In this document: positions 1 to 10,600 of the stretch, in pieces
Position numbering within the stretch: the stretch's first letter is position 1
How the letters are laid out: every line of letters begins with the position of its first letter
Source: Mucilaginibacter ginkgonis
Lineage (GTDB): Bacteria; Bacteroidota; Bacteroidia; Sphingobacteriales; Sphingobacteriaceae
DNA: 64,000 nucleotides
Reading direction: 5' to 3'
Assembly: GCF_009754905.2 (NCBI RefSeq)
Contig: NZ_CP066775.1
Location: forward strand, 620,001 to 684,000
Program-made: the position numbers and the translations under genes
Notes under the pieces: model-generated
Database searches by the model: none
Told to the model about the DNA's origin: nothing
What the model saw: the letters and a program-made list of their open reading frames with translations, nothing else

Positions 1-424
1 ATATCGCTTTAAGGTCAAGGCTTTCCAGTACATATTTACCTGTCCAGTTGTTGCCCCAATCTACCAAACCACCAAATGGGGTATAAACACCAAGGCCTGC
101 TTTCCACCATGAATTTTTCGGCCCGAATACAGCGTATGCTGAAAAAGGGGTAGCCACTTTATCAGCGCTTTGTGCAACGTTTACAGAGCCTGCTGCCTGG
201 AAAGCGGGTTTAAAAAATAATGGGCTGATGCCTGCCTGGATAGAATTCTCGGGCAGCATGGCTACCGCGCCGGGGTTAAAAAAGATAGACGCGCCGTCTT
301 GCACCAAGCCGGTACCTGTATGGCCCATGCCAATTTGTTTTTGGCCGGCCACGTTGACCTGGAAACCCTGCGCTAACACCATTGCCGGCGCAAATGCCAG
401 CAGCATAAGTAATAGTTTTCTCAT
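1..424 (-). CDS. FadL/OmpP1-family outer membrane transporter, 5' end only
   Basis: The reading frame starts with ATG at 424 and runs off the left edge, so only about 141 N-terminal residues are visible. They begin with a signal peptide (MRKLLLMLLAFAPAMVLAQ), followed by a stretch with GMGHTGTGLVQDGASIFFNP. That is the hallmark N-terminal segment of FadL/OmpP1 barrels, in which a hatch region precedes the strands. The family moves hydrophobic compounds such as long-chain fatty acids across the outer membrane. The substrate cannot be told from this fragment. The gene is divergent from the DUF2147 gene, with 169 nt between them. Confidence 0.8.
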   Translation of the reverse strand, partial: MRKLLLMLLAFAPAMVLAQGFQVNVAGQKQIGMGHTGTGLVQDGASIFFNPGAVAMLPENSIQAGISPLFFKPAFQAAGSVNVAQSADKVATPFSAYAVFGPKNSWWKAGLGVYTPFGGLVDWGNNWTGKYVLESLDLKAI

Positions 425-593
425 ATATAAAATTAAGTATTGGGTCGCGTGTTATAATTGGTTTTAAAACACGGGTACAACGTTATAAAAATAAAATCAA
501 TTATCTTTAAAAACTTACTGACAATTATGTCTGCTTTCAACAATGATGTGTGTTGGTAAAGTGCTCGAAACCAATTATTTACAAACTTGAAAA

Positions 594-1034
594 ATGAAAA
601 AATTATTTTTTGCGCTGATATTGTTCAGCACTATTTTTATTACAACTACAGCGATGGCCCAGGCCGATAAGATCGAAGGCTTATGGTACAACGACGTTAA
701 GAGCGGTAAGATAGAAATATTTAAAGGCCACGACGGCAAGTTTTACGGAAAGGTGGTTTGGCTTAAAGAACCGCTTAAAGATGGCAAGCCAAAATTAGAT
801 GATATGAACAGCGACCCAGCATTGCGCACCCGCCCGCGTTTAGGATTACAGGTATTGTCAGGATTTGAAAAAGACGGTGAAAATAAATACACCAACGGAA
901 CAATCTATGATCCGCTTAATGGTAAGACCTATAGCTGCAAAATAACTTATAAAGGCAAAACGCTTGATATACGCGGGTACATTGGTATATCGCTATTCGG
1001 GCGTACAACGGTATGGTCAAGAGCAGAATCTTAA
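594..1034 (+). CDS. DUF2147 domain secreted protein
   Basis: This 146-residue protein has a clear Sec signal peptide (residues 1-23, ending AMAQA). The mature part is a single DUF2147 domain: it opens GLWYNDVKSGKIEIF, has a central GKVVWLKEP, and ends with the GYIGISLFGRTTVWSR type of motif near the C-terminus. DUF2147 proteins are small, probably beta-barrel-like periplasmic or surface proteins of unknown function that are common in Bacteroidota and Proteobacteria. The gene stands alone and converges on msrA, with 23 nt between the stops; a GC-poor hairpin lies near 1020-1045. The family call is firm; no function is claimed. Confidence 0.85.
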   Translation: MKKLFFALILFSTIFITTTAMAQADKIEGLWYNDVKSGKIEIFKGHDGKFYGKVVWLKEPLKDGKPKLDDMNSDPALRTRPRLGLQVLSGFEKDGENKYTNGTIYDPLNGKTYSCKITYKGKTLDIRGYIGISLFGRTTVWSRAES

Positions 1035-1057
1035 CAGATCCTGCTCCTGATCATTAT

Positions 1058-1549
1058 CTAGCTTAACGTCCACTCCGGGCGTTCGTAGTGGCAGGTATAC
1101 CCGTAAGGGTGTTTTTGCAGGTAGTCCTGGTGCTCTTCTTCGGCGTTCCAGAAATCGCCGGCAGGCACAACTTCGGTAACTATTTTACCGGGCCATTTAC
1201 CCGATGTTTCCATCTCCTGTATCAGCGCTTCGGCAGTGGCCTTTTGTTCATCTGTTAGATAAAATATAGCCGAGCGGTAAGAAGTGCCCAGGTCATTTCC
1301 CTGGCGGTTGCGTGTTGTTGGGTCATGTATCATAAAGAAGTATTCCAACAACTTACGGTATGATAGTTTCTCGGGGTCAAAAACGATCTCTATGCCTTCG
1401 GCGTGTGTGCCGTGGTTGCGATAGGTAGCGTTTGGAACATCGCCGCCTGTGTAACCAACTACTGTTGATATTACGCCGGGTTGCTGTCTAACCAATTCTT
1501 CTACTCCCCAAAAGCAGCCTCCGGCCAAAATTGCCTTTTCTGTATTCAT
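1058..1549 (-). CDS. msrA: Peptide methionine sulfoxide reductase A
   Basis: The enzyme reduces methionine-S-sulfoxide in proteins and free methionine back to methionine. The N-terminus carries AGGCFWG with the catalytic cysteine at residue 12. Other family segments follow ([36 protein letters not shown]). At 163 residues it is about the normal size for a stand-alone MsrA. An upstream in-frame ATG at 1588 would add 13 residues of unlikely composition, so the ATG at 1549 is preferred. No signal peptide is seen, so it is probably cytoplasmic. MsrB is not in the window. It is a monocistronic neighbour of the surface operon. Confidence 0.95.
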   Translation of the reverse strand: MNTEKAILAGGCFWGVEELVRQQPGVISTVVGYTGGDVPNATYRNHGTHAEGIEIVFDPEKLSYRKLLEYFFMIHDPTTRNRQGNDLGTSYRSAIFYLTDEQKATAEALIQEMETSGKWPGKIVTEVVPAGDFWNAEEEHQDYLQKHPYGYTCHYERPEWTLS

Positions 1550-1657
1550 AATATTATTGTGGTTCCAAGTATACGTGATAACCCACAATTATACAGAAAG
1601 GTTTATATGGCCAATGCAATATTTCGGCCGGAGGTTCACTCAAGGGGTCATCACCAA

Positions 1658-3610
1658 TCATCGATTTTCTTTCAACGCTGTAAACTCTAACCTGCGGTTC
1701 TTTTGCCGTCCTTCAGGATTATCTGCGCCATTCGGCAAACTGTTAGGCGCGACAGGGCGACTGCGGCCATAACCACGGGCGAAGATCCGCGACTCGTCTA
1801 TCCCTTTTGATGTGATATAGTTTACACAGCTTTGCGCGCGGTCTTGCGACAACTTCAAATTGTAGGCGTCGCTGCCAATAGAATCTGTGTGTGCGCTCAA
1901 TTCAACTTTTAAAGCCGGGTTGTCTTTCATAATGCCGACCAAATGGTTAAGCTCTTTCTCAGACTCGGGCCGCAGATCCGCGTGGCCGAAATCAAACAAA
2001 ATGTTCTTTAACGCGATAGGTTTGCCTACCACAAAGCTTTGCATGCAGGCATCCAGCTTGCGCAGGGTGTCTGTGCCATTGGCCAGAACCGGGAATGTCC
2101 CCGCGAAATAGCCGGGCTTCTCAAAGCTAATAACCATTGGCCGCTTAACGCGGATCTTAAATGTATAGCTGCTAACTTTTTCGAGGCTCATCACACTGAT
2201 CACATTTTTCGTCAGCGAATCTTTTAGCGATACTTTCACGCCGGTAATGGGTTTCCCTGTCTCGCAGTCCACCACGTTTCCGGCCACGGAGAAACTCTGA
2301 TCTGCAACGGTAAACAAGTCCAGGCAGCAATCAGATTCCCTGTCCGAACTGATAAAGAATTTTCTCGCATCCGCGGGGTTAGGAAAATAATAGAGGTCGT
2401 CTTTAGCAGAATTAACAGGCGATCCCATATTCAACGGCGTCTGCCATTTACCGTTTTGGCTGTAAGTTTCAAAGAGATCGAACCCGCCTAAGCCTGTAAA
2501 ACCTTTTGAGCTATAAATAAGCTTGTTGCCACTCATAAAAGGCGCCTGCTCGTCGGCTTCGGTATTTATCACGCTTCCAAGATTGAAAGAGTTTATGGAA
2601 TTGCCCGAGGGGTCCAGCTCACTCATCCAGATATCATATCCGCCATGACCGCCCGGTTTATTGCTTGCGTAGAAAATCTTTTTGCCATCAGCGGTAGCGA
2701 AAGGTTGTATAGCGTCAAAGCCATCGGCATTAACGTTTTTATTTAATGGGCGACGGGTACTCCAACTGCTGCCATTCTTTTCGCTTATGTAAATAATGTG
2801 GTGCGTTTTGTTCCCTTCGGTATACCAGCGCGTAAAGTACAAGCGGTTGCCGGCACCGTTTAATGATGGCGTACCCAACTCAACGTTCTTTTTACCATCA
2901 TCAATAGTAAGTGGCAAAATTGCAGGCTGCGATCCTTCGGCGCGCGCAACGGTGTATACTTTATTTAAATGCCGCTTATCATTGCCAACCGATCTTGAAG
3001 AAGTAAATAAATACTGATCGCCATAGGCGGTTAAAGCATAGTTAGAACCATCGCTGTTGAACTGGCTCTTAAGTTTAGCAGGCAAATACAAGCCCGGAAA
3101 CTGCATTTGCTCCAATGCAAAACGGCAATTAGCAATTTCGTGTTTCGCCAGGTTGCTGTACTGCTTATCGCCGGTGTAAGCGCTATCAAACATTTGTAAT
3201 TGCTTTATCGCTTCCTCGAAATGCTGGTTGGCACGAAGGCACACGCCATACCACAACCTTGCCAATGGGTAAGCACTATTGTCAGGCTGATTTAGCAGTT
3301 TCAGGTACCAGCCCTCTGCCTCAAGGAAGTTTTGATAAAGCCGGTATGACTCTGCCAGCCGGAACATTACATACAACCGCTCCCCGGCATTTTTTTTGTT
3401 TGGCTTCGACTTGTTCGAGCCTTCATAAGGAATCTCGCCCATGCCGGTGATCTTAAGGCCGTCGGCTAATTTTTTGTAATAATAGGCAGCCTCATAATAT
3501 TTGCCCGTGGCAAAAGCTTTATCTGCCAGCTGTTTTACATTATTTTCATACTGGGCCGACGCCGAACAGGCGATGAGGCCCATCAATAAGATAAGTAGGT
3601 ATTTTTTCAT
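1658..3610 (-). CDS. PorE-like OmpA-family protein (TPR, PD40 repeats, regulatory domain, OmpA C-terminus)
   Basis: The 650-residue protein has an export signal with LIAC, which could be a lipobox. A TPR-like region (about 25-170) is followed by WD40/PD40-type beta-propeller repeats (about 190-420, with FASSNKPGGHGGYDIW and SSKGFTGLGGFDLF). Next come a carboxypeptidase-regulatory-like domain (VAGNVVDCETGKPITGVKV) and an OmpA C-terminal peptidoglycan-binding domain (ILFDFGHADLRPES, then the AHTDSIG and LSQDRA segments). This order matches PorE of the type IX secretion system, which links the outer-membrane complex to peptidoglycan. The ATG at 3610 starts at the signal peptide; the longer frame from 3637 would overlap the upstream gene. 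It is the third gene of the adhesin operon, 11 nt after porP/sprF. It could equally be a paralogue dedicated to this adhesin rather than the core PorE. Confidence 0.85.
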   Translation of the reverse strand: MKKYLLILLMGLIACSASAQYENNVKQLADKAFATGKYYEAAYYYKKLADGLKITGMGEIPYEGSNKSKPNKKNAGERLYVMFRLAESYRLYQNFLEAEGWYLKLLNQPDNSAYPLARLWYGVCLRANQHFEEAIKQLQMFDSAYTGDKQYSNLAKHEIANCRFALEQMQFPGLYLPAKLKSQFNSDGSNYALTAYGDQYLFTSSRSVGNDKRHLNKVYTVARAEGSQPAILPLTIDDGKKNVELGTPSLNGAGNRLYFTRWYTEGNKTHHIIYISEKNGSSWSTRRPLNKNVNADGFDAIQPFATADGKKIFYASNKPGGHGGYDIWMSELDPSGNSINSFNLGSVINTEADEQAPFMSGNKLIYSSKGFTGLGGFDLFETYSQNGKWQTPLNMGSPVNSAKDDLYYFPNPADARKFFISSDRESDCCLDLFTVADQSFSVAGNVVDCETGKPITGVKVSLKDSLTKNVISVMSLEKVSSYTFKIRVKRPMVISFEKPGYFAGTFPVLANGTDTLRKLDACMQSFVVGKPIALKNILFDFGHADLRPESEKELNHLVGIMKDNPALKVELSAHTDSIGSDAYNLKLSQDRAQSCVNYITSKGIDESRIFARGYGRSRPVAPNSLPNGADNPEGRQKNRRLEFTALKENR

Positions 3611-3621
3611 GGCAACCTGGT

Positions 3622-4614
3622 TTAAAGCCTTGGGCAAATTGGTTCCGGTAGCGATAGATGTTTCAGGAATACATAACTTACAGATAACTCCAGCCCGCCG
3701 CGGCCGCCTGTTGCCTGGTTAAGTGATGAAGTATTAAAATCGTAGCTGGTGCCGATGATGAGGCTATTTACCCTAAAACCTACGTTGGCAACGGCGGCGT
3801 CGTTAACACGGTATAGTGCGCCAAGAATCAAACCCTTGTCATTGTCTATCTTAAACTCAGAATATAAGCCTGCCGCTTTTATCGAGGCCTTTTGCTGTTG
3901 AACGTACAGGAAGTTTGGCGTAAGGTCAAGGCTGTAACCTGCTTTAATCCGCACACCGCCGTGGAAAGTGTAGCGAAGCGGTATCCTGGCATCAAGTGCG
4001 TTACTGAAAGGGTCTTTGGGGCGATTAAGGTGGCCTACGCTTACCCCGCCAAAAACATTTGCAGACTTATCAGGCGTACCATCGTAATAAAACACACCAG
4101 CGTTGCTGTCAAAAACAGTAGTAACGGTATTAGTAAATGTTTCGAAGTTGTTGAGCGACGGGTCATAGCCAACGCCATTAAATTGGTTACCAAATTGCAG
4201 GTTGTTCATATTGAACGTACGGTTAACGATGCCCGCCTGCAATCCGAAACTGATTCGATGGTTACCATCATTAGAAATGGCAAAACCATAACTAAAAGAG
4301 CCGTAGCCGGTAAAGTAATTATATGAATTACTGCCTGCAGACTGGTCCAGCACGTTGATACCCAAGCCAATGTGGTCGTCGGCACGGAAATCGCCGGTAA
4401 GGCCACCCGTTTGGTAGGCGTTGTTGATGCTGGCCCACTGGTTTTTATACTGCGCGGTTAGCCTTGCATTGCCGTTGATGACCCCTGTAAGCGCGGGATT
4501 AAGCCAAAGAGGGTTAGCATAGTATTGAGAGAAATGGGCATCTACTTGTGCAAGCAATAGCTTACTGCTGCAAACCTGCAGCAGTAAGAAAATTATCAGT
4601 CTTAAGTTTTTCAT
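3622..4614 (-). CDS. PorP/SprF family type IX secretion membrane protein
   Basis: This 330-residue predicted outer-membrane beta barrel has a signal peptide (residues 1-22) and the family-typical start HFSQYYANPLWLNPALTG, followed by RLTAQYKNQW. PorP/SprF proteins act with the type IX secretion system. In Flavobacterium johnsoniae, SprF is needed to secrete the adhesin SprB, which carries a type B C-terminal domain. Here the start codon overlaps the stop of the giant adhesin gene by 4 nt (ATGA), so the two are translationally coupled. The pair therefore resembles SprB-SprF, and this protein is inferred to be the dedicated partner of the adhesin. Core T9SS genes (porV, sov/sprA, porLM) are not in the window. 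Confidence 0.9.
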   Translation of the reverse strand: MKNLRLIIFLLLQVCSSKLLLAQVDAHFSQYYANPLWLNPALTGVINGNARLTAQYKNQWASINNAYQTGGLTGDFRADDHIGLGINVLDQSAGSNSYNYFTGYGSFSYGFAISNDGNHRISFGLQAGIVNRTFNMNNLQFGNQFNGVGYDPSLNNFETFTNTVTTVFDSNAGVFYYDGTPDKSANVFGGVSVGHLNRPKDPFSNALDARIPLRYTFHGGVRIKAGYSLDLTPNFLYVQQQKASIKAAGLYSEFKIDNDKGLILGALYRVNDAAVANVGFRVNSLIIGTSYDFNTSSLNQATGGRGGLELSVSYVFLKHLSLPEPICPRL

Positions 4615-7600
4615 CGGATGAGTGTTATAGTTCCTTTTTTAGAGATAGTTGTGTTGTCTGTAAGAGTGGCTTTTACGAAGTACACATAAACGCCAACCGG
4701 TTGGGCTACGCCCTTATAGGTGCCGTCCCAGCCTTGGGTTGGATTGTCTGTGCGGAAGAGTAATTGCCCCCATTGGTTGTACACATACATGCTTACCGCG
4801 CTGATGGACGCGCCGTATACATTGAAGGTATCATTGCGGCCGTCACCGTTTGGCGAGAAAGCATTTGGTACAAAAACCCGCTCGTTGGTAGTGACCACCA
4901 CAGATGTTGTTACCACGGCAGATACCGCACCTGTTACGGGGTTCACCGCTTGTACCCAATAGGTAGCATTGGCATTGAGCTGTGGTGTTGTAAATACCGG
5001 ACCGGTAAACATCGGCGACTCCATGCCCGGCGAGCTGTACCAGTTGAACACAGCACTTGCCACCGTTGAGGATGCCGTAAACGTGGCGGTATTGCCGGCT
5101 TCGATAGTCACGGTTGTTGGGTTGACGGTAAGATCAGGCGCAGGATTAAGCGCGACTGTAGCAGTGGCCCTCGTAGTTGTTTTAGCGCCGCTTGCAGGGT
5201 CAACTGCCTCGGCGTAGTAAACGGTGGCTGCAGTAATTGCAGGGGTTTTAAAGGTTGCGCCTGTAAATACCGGCGTTCCGCCTGTTGGCGTGGTGTACCA
5301 GTTAAATGTAGCATTGGGTGTGGTAGACGTTGCCGTAAAAGTTGCGGGCTGCCCGGCATTGATGGTTACGGTTGGTGGTGTCACAGTTACATTTGGTTCG
5401 ATATTGATCACCGCTTTAGCCCGGTTATCTGATATCGCACCTGTTGTAGGATCAACGGCCGCGGCGTAGTAGGTAACGTTGCCTGTTACCGGCGGTGTTG
5501 TAAACACAGGGCCGGTGAATATTGGCGTACCGCCTGTTGGTGTGGTGTACCAGTTAAATGCCGCACCCGGGGTTGAAGAACTTGCGGTAATCGTAGCAGT
5601 CTGCCCGCTTGCAACGCTTTGAGTAGGTGGGACAACGCTTATAGATGGCGCAAGGTTTACCACGCCCGGTGCACGCGTAGCTGACGGAATGTTGGTAGCA
5701 GGGTCTACCGCTTCTGCATAATAAGTTACGTTGCCCGTTACTGGCGGCGTGGTAAACACAGGGCCTGTGAAAATAGGGGTGCCGCCCGTTGGCGTTGTAT
5801 ACCAATTAAATGTTGCACCCGGGTCTGTTGAGCTACCGGTAAATGTAGCTGTCTGGCTGGCACTCACAGTTTGCACCGGCGGGTTAACGGATATGCTTGG
5901 TGCATTACCTATGGTTACTGTCGCTGTTGCCCTGGTACCCGATGGTATGTTGGTGGTAGGGTCAACCGCTTCCGCATAATAGGTTGTATTGGCCGTAATT
6001 GCAGGTGTAGTAAACGTTGCGCCGGTGAATACCGGTGTGCCGCCTGTTGGTGTGGTGTACCAGTTGAAGATCGCGTTTGGAGTATTAGAAGATGCGGTAA
6101 AGGTCGCAGTTTGGCCGCTGTTAATTGTCCGCGACGGCGGTGTAACCGCTACACTTGGCGCATTACCAACCACAATTGTTCCGCTTGCCCTGGTTCCGGA
6201 TGGAATGTGTGTTGTCGGATCCACTGCTTCGGCATAATACGTTACGTCACCGGTTACAGGCGGGCTGGTAAAGGTGCTGCCTGTAGCGATAGGAGTGCCT
6301 CCCGTTGGGGTTGTATACCAATTAAAGGTTGCGCCGGGGTCGGTAGAGGTAGCTGTGAACGTGGCTGTTTGTCCGCTGGCAACTGTCTGGGTTGGCGGCG
6401 TAACTGTTACGCTGGGCGAATTACCGATGGCGACAGTCGCGGTAGCCCTTGACGCGGATGGCGCACCTGTAGCCGGATCAACCGCCTCTGCATAATAGGT
6501 AGTATTATTGGTCAGTGGCGGGGTTGTAAATGTTGCACCTGTTGCAACCGGGTTACCGCCTGTAGGGCTGGTGTACCAATTGAAGGTGGCATTTGGTGTG
6601 TTTGATGATGCCGTAAATGTTGCTGTTTGCCCGCTGGCGATAGTTGCCGATGGCGGATTTACAGTAATCGACGGTGCATTATTTATGGTAATGGTAGCCG
6701 ACGCCCTTGTAGAAGACGGGATATTCGTGTTAGGGTCAACCGCCTCTGCGTAATAAGTGGTATTGGTTGTTAACGGCGGCGTTGTAAACGTTGATCCTGT
6801 GAATACCGGTGTGCCGCCTGTTGGTGTGGTATACCAGTTAAAGATAGCGGCCGGATCTGTAGACGTAGCTGTGAAGGTGGCTGTCTGTCCGCTGTTTACA
6901 GATTGTGCCGGTGGGTTAACCGCTACTGATGGCGCGTTGCCGATTGTAACCGTAGCTGTTGCCCTGCTCCCTGATGGGATGTTTGTGGCAGGATCCACCG
7001 CTTCTGCATAATAAGTGGTATTAGCTGTCAGTGCAGGCGTAGTGAATGTGGCGCCGGTAAATACTGGCGTGCCGCCTGTAGGAGTAGTATACCAGTTAAA
7101 GGTTGCGTTCGCAGTCGAAGATGAGGCAGTGAATGTGGTGGTTTGCCCGCTGTTAATGGTGCGCGATGGCGGGGTTACTGTTATATCCGGCGCATTAGCG
7201 ATAGTTATGGTGCCTGTGGCCCTTGTCCCGGAAGGAATGTTGGTGGCAGGGTCTATCGCTTCGGCATAATAAGTAGTATTGGTGGTTACCGGCGGAGTTG
7301 TAAAGGTATCCCCGGTATACACAGGTGTGCCGCCCGTTGGGGTAGTGTACCAGTTAAAGGTTGCACCCGGTGTAGTTGATGACGCGGTAAAGGTAGCGGT
7401 CTGTCCGCTTTGGATAGTTACAGTCGGCGGCGTTACGGTCACGCTTGGCGCGTTGCCTATTGTCACGGCTGCACTTGCCCTTGTGGTTGATGGAGCGCCG
7501 GTGGCAGGATCGACAGCTTCAACATAATAAGTAGTGTTAGCGGTTAATGCCGGAGTGGTGAAGGTAGTGCCTGTGTAGATAGCATTACCACCTGTTGGCT

Positions 7601-10600
7601 GCGTATACCAGTTGAATGTTGCGTTTGGCGTGGTGGACGAAGCTGTAAATGTCGCTGTCTGGCCGCTGTTGACTGCCTGGCTTGGTGGTGTTACCGTAAT
7701 GCTTGGTGGTGTGGTAACAGTAACTGTTCCGGTGGCGCGGGTTGCCGATGCCAGATTGGTTGCAGGATCAACAGCTTCTGCATAATAAGTAATATCTGCG
7801 GTCAGCAGTGGCGTTGTAAACGTAGCGCCTGTAAATATTGGTGTACCGCCTGTTGGTTGGGTATACCAATTGAAGGTAGCATTCGCGGTAGGCGAGCTGG
7901 CTGTAAATGTTGCAGTTTGCCCGCTCATAACTGTTTGCGTAGGTGGCGTAACGGTTACGTTAGGCTGAGCTCCAATAGTCACTGTTCCTGTTGCCCGCGG
8001 CGATGACGCAATATGAGTTGTTGGGTCAACCGCTTCCGCATAGTAAGTTGTGTTAGACGTAAGCGGCGGGGTTGTAAATGTTGGACCGGTAAATACAGGT
8101 GTGCCGCCAGTAGGTTGCGTATACCAGTTGAACACGGCGTCAGATGTGGTTGAGGAAGCAGTGAAAGTTGCTGTTTCACCACTGGCTATGGTTTGTGTCG
8201 GCGGAGTAACCGCGATACTCGGTTGCGCACCAATGGTTACTGTACCGCTTGCACGGGGCGATGACGCTATATTGGTTGCCGGGTCTACTGCTTCCGCATA
8301 GTAAGTTGTGTTTGCGGTAAGTGCAGGCGTGGTAAAAGTTGCACCTGTAAATACAGGCGCGCCGCCGGTTGGTGTTGTATACCAGTTAAAGGTTGCATTA
8401 GGCGTAGTAGATGATGCTGTGAACGTAGCCGTTTGCCCGCTTTGGATAGCTTGTGTCGGCGGAGTAACCGCGATACTCGGTTGCGCACCAATGGTTACTG
8501 TACCGCTTGCACGGGGCGATGACGCTATATTGGTTGCCGGGTCTACTGCTTCCGCATAGTAAGTTGTGTTTGCGGTAAGTGCAGGCGTGGTAAAAGTTGC
8601 ACCTGTAAATACAGGCGCGCCGCCGGTTGGTGTCGTATACCAGTTAAAGGTTGCATTAGGCGTAGTAGATGATGCTGTGAACGTAGCCGTTTGCCCGCTT
8701 TGGATAGCTTGTGTCGGCGGAGTTACTGTGATATCCGGCGTAGTGCCGATCGTTATCGTACCGGTAGCCCTCGGAGAAGACGCGATGTTGGTGGCCGGGT
8801 CTACCGCTTCGGCATAATAGGTTGTATTAGCGGTTAACGGAGGCGTAGTAAACATTGCACCGGTAAATACAGGTGTACCGCCTGTAGGCGTTGTGTACCA
8901 GTTGAAGGTAGCATTCGGTGTTGTAGATGAAGCTGTGAAAGTAGCAGTTTGCCCGCTGGCAATGGTTTGTGCCGGTGGCGTAACTGTTATTGTTGGTGTG
9001 GCAGCTATGGTTACCGTTCCGGTTGCGCGGGTAGCAGATGGCGCGTTTGTTACCGGGTCCACAGCCTCGGCATAGTAGGTGGTGTTAGCCGTTAGCGGCG
9101 GAGTTGTAAATGTTGGTCCGGTAAAGATCGGTGCGCCGCCTGTTGGCTGTGAATACCACTTAAAGGTGGCGTTAGGTGTTGTGGACGACGCCGTAAACGT
9201 TGCGGTTTGCCCGCTGGTAATCGCCTGGGTTGGCGGAGTGACAGTTACTGATGGCGCGTTGCCGATAGTAACAGTACCTGTTGCCCTTGTGGCAGATGGG
9301 ATGTTTGTTACCGGATCGACCGCTTCTGCATAATAAGTAGTATTTGCAGTAAGCGCAGGGCTTGTAAAGGTTGAGCCTGTAAAAATTGGTGTACCGCCGG
9401 TAGGTGTTGTGTACCAATTAAAGGTTGCGCCTGCAGTAGGCGAAGACGCTGTGAATGTGGCTGTTTGCCCGCTGTTTATCGTTTGCGTTGGCGGGGTAAC
9501 AGTCACAGTTGGCGAGTTGCCAATAATGACGGCACCACTGGCGCGTGAGGTTGACACCGCTCCTGAAACAGGGTCAACAGCCTCTGCATAATAAGTGGTA
9601 TTAGTAGTGAGAGGAGGTGTTGTAAATGTTGCGCCTGTGAAGATCGATGTGCCACCTGTTGGCTGCGTATACCAATTAAATGTAGCATTTGGCGTGGTTG
9701 ACGATGCAGTAAGCGTGGCTGTTTGTCCGCTATTGATGGTTTGTGTTGGCGGCGTTACTGTAACAGAAGGTGCAGCGTTTACGGTTACCGTTACGCTGGC
9801 GCGTGCCGGCAAACTACATCCGCCCTCTGTGGCCATAACATAATAGGTAGTGGTGGCGTTTAGCGCTGGTGTAGTAAATGATAAGCCGGTGAATACCAGG
9901 TTGCCGCCTGTTGCGGCGTCATACCAGGTGTAAGTAACGCCCGCTTGCGGATTGGTAATAGTAAGTGTATTTGTTTGCCCCGGATTTATTGCCGGTGTTG
10001 CCAAAGTAATTGTCGGTGTAGCCGGAGCAGGCTGTACAGTTGCGGTTACCGCAATACGCGTTAAACTTGTACAACCGGTAGCGTTGTCAGATTCGGCATA
10101 ATAACTTGTTGTTTGTGAAAGCGCAGGGGTAGTGAATGTATTGCCAGTAAAAATTGCTGTACCGCCGGTAGCCGCTGTATACCATTTAGTGGTTATACCC
10201 GCTACGGTTGCCGCGGTAAATGTTGCGGTTTGCCCTGCGCAAACCGTTGCCGAGGTGGTTGCAATGACAGGTGCTGCCGGCGCAGGTAGCACGTTGATGG
10301 TAACAGGAGTACGTGCCGATGCGTCGGTACAACCATTGCGCATTGCTGCAACATAATAGGTTGTTGTTGCTGTAAGCGCTGGCGTTGTAAATGATGTGCC
10401 TGTAGCTACAAGTGTACCTCCGGTAGGCGCGGTATACCAACTATAAGTAGTATTGGCCGCGGCTGTTACATTTAATGTTGCAGTTGTACCTGCACACACC
10501 TGAATGTTAGCCGTGCTGCCACCATTGTATGTTACAACCGGCTGCGGGAGTATCCGCTGCGCTTCGTAAAAATCAAGGGAACTAAGCACGTTAGCCACAC

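Noticed and set aside
4720-10356. Ladder of plus-strand open frames of about 60-84 codons (and one of 193 codons at 5871-6452) opposite the adhesin
   Set aside because: They recur with the 258-bp repeat period and are mirror images of the Ig-like coding repeats. They have no independent starts, and their predicted proteins are low-complexity Val/Ala/Gly-rich. They are by-products of the repeat sequence.
4884-10541. Regular tandem repeats that might suggest a CRISPR array
   Set aside because: The unit is 258 bp, fully coding and in frame, with no short conserved direct repeat and unique spacers. No cas genes are present in the window.
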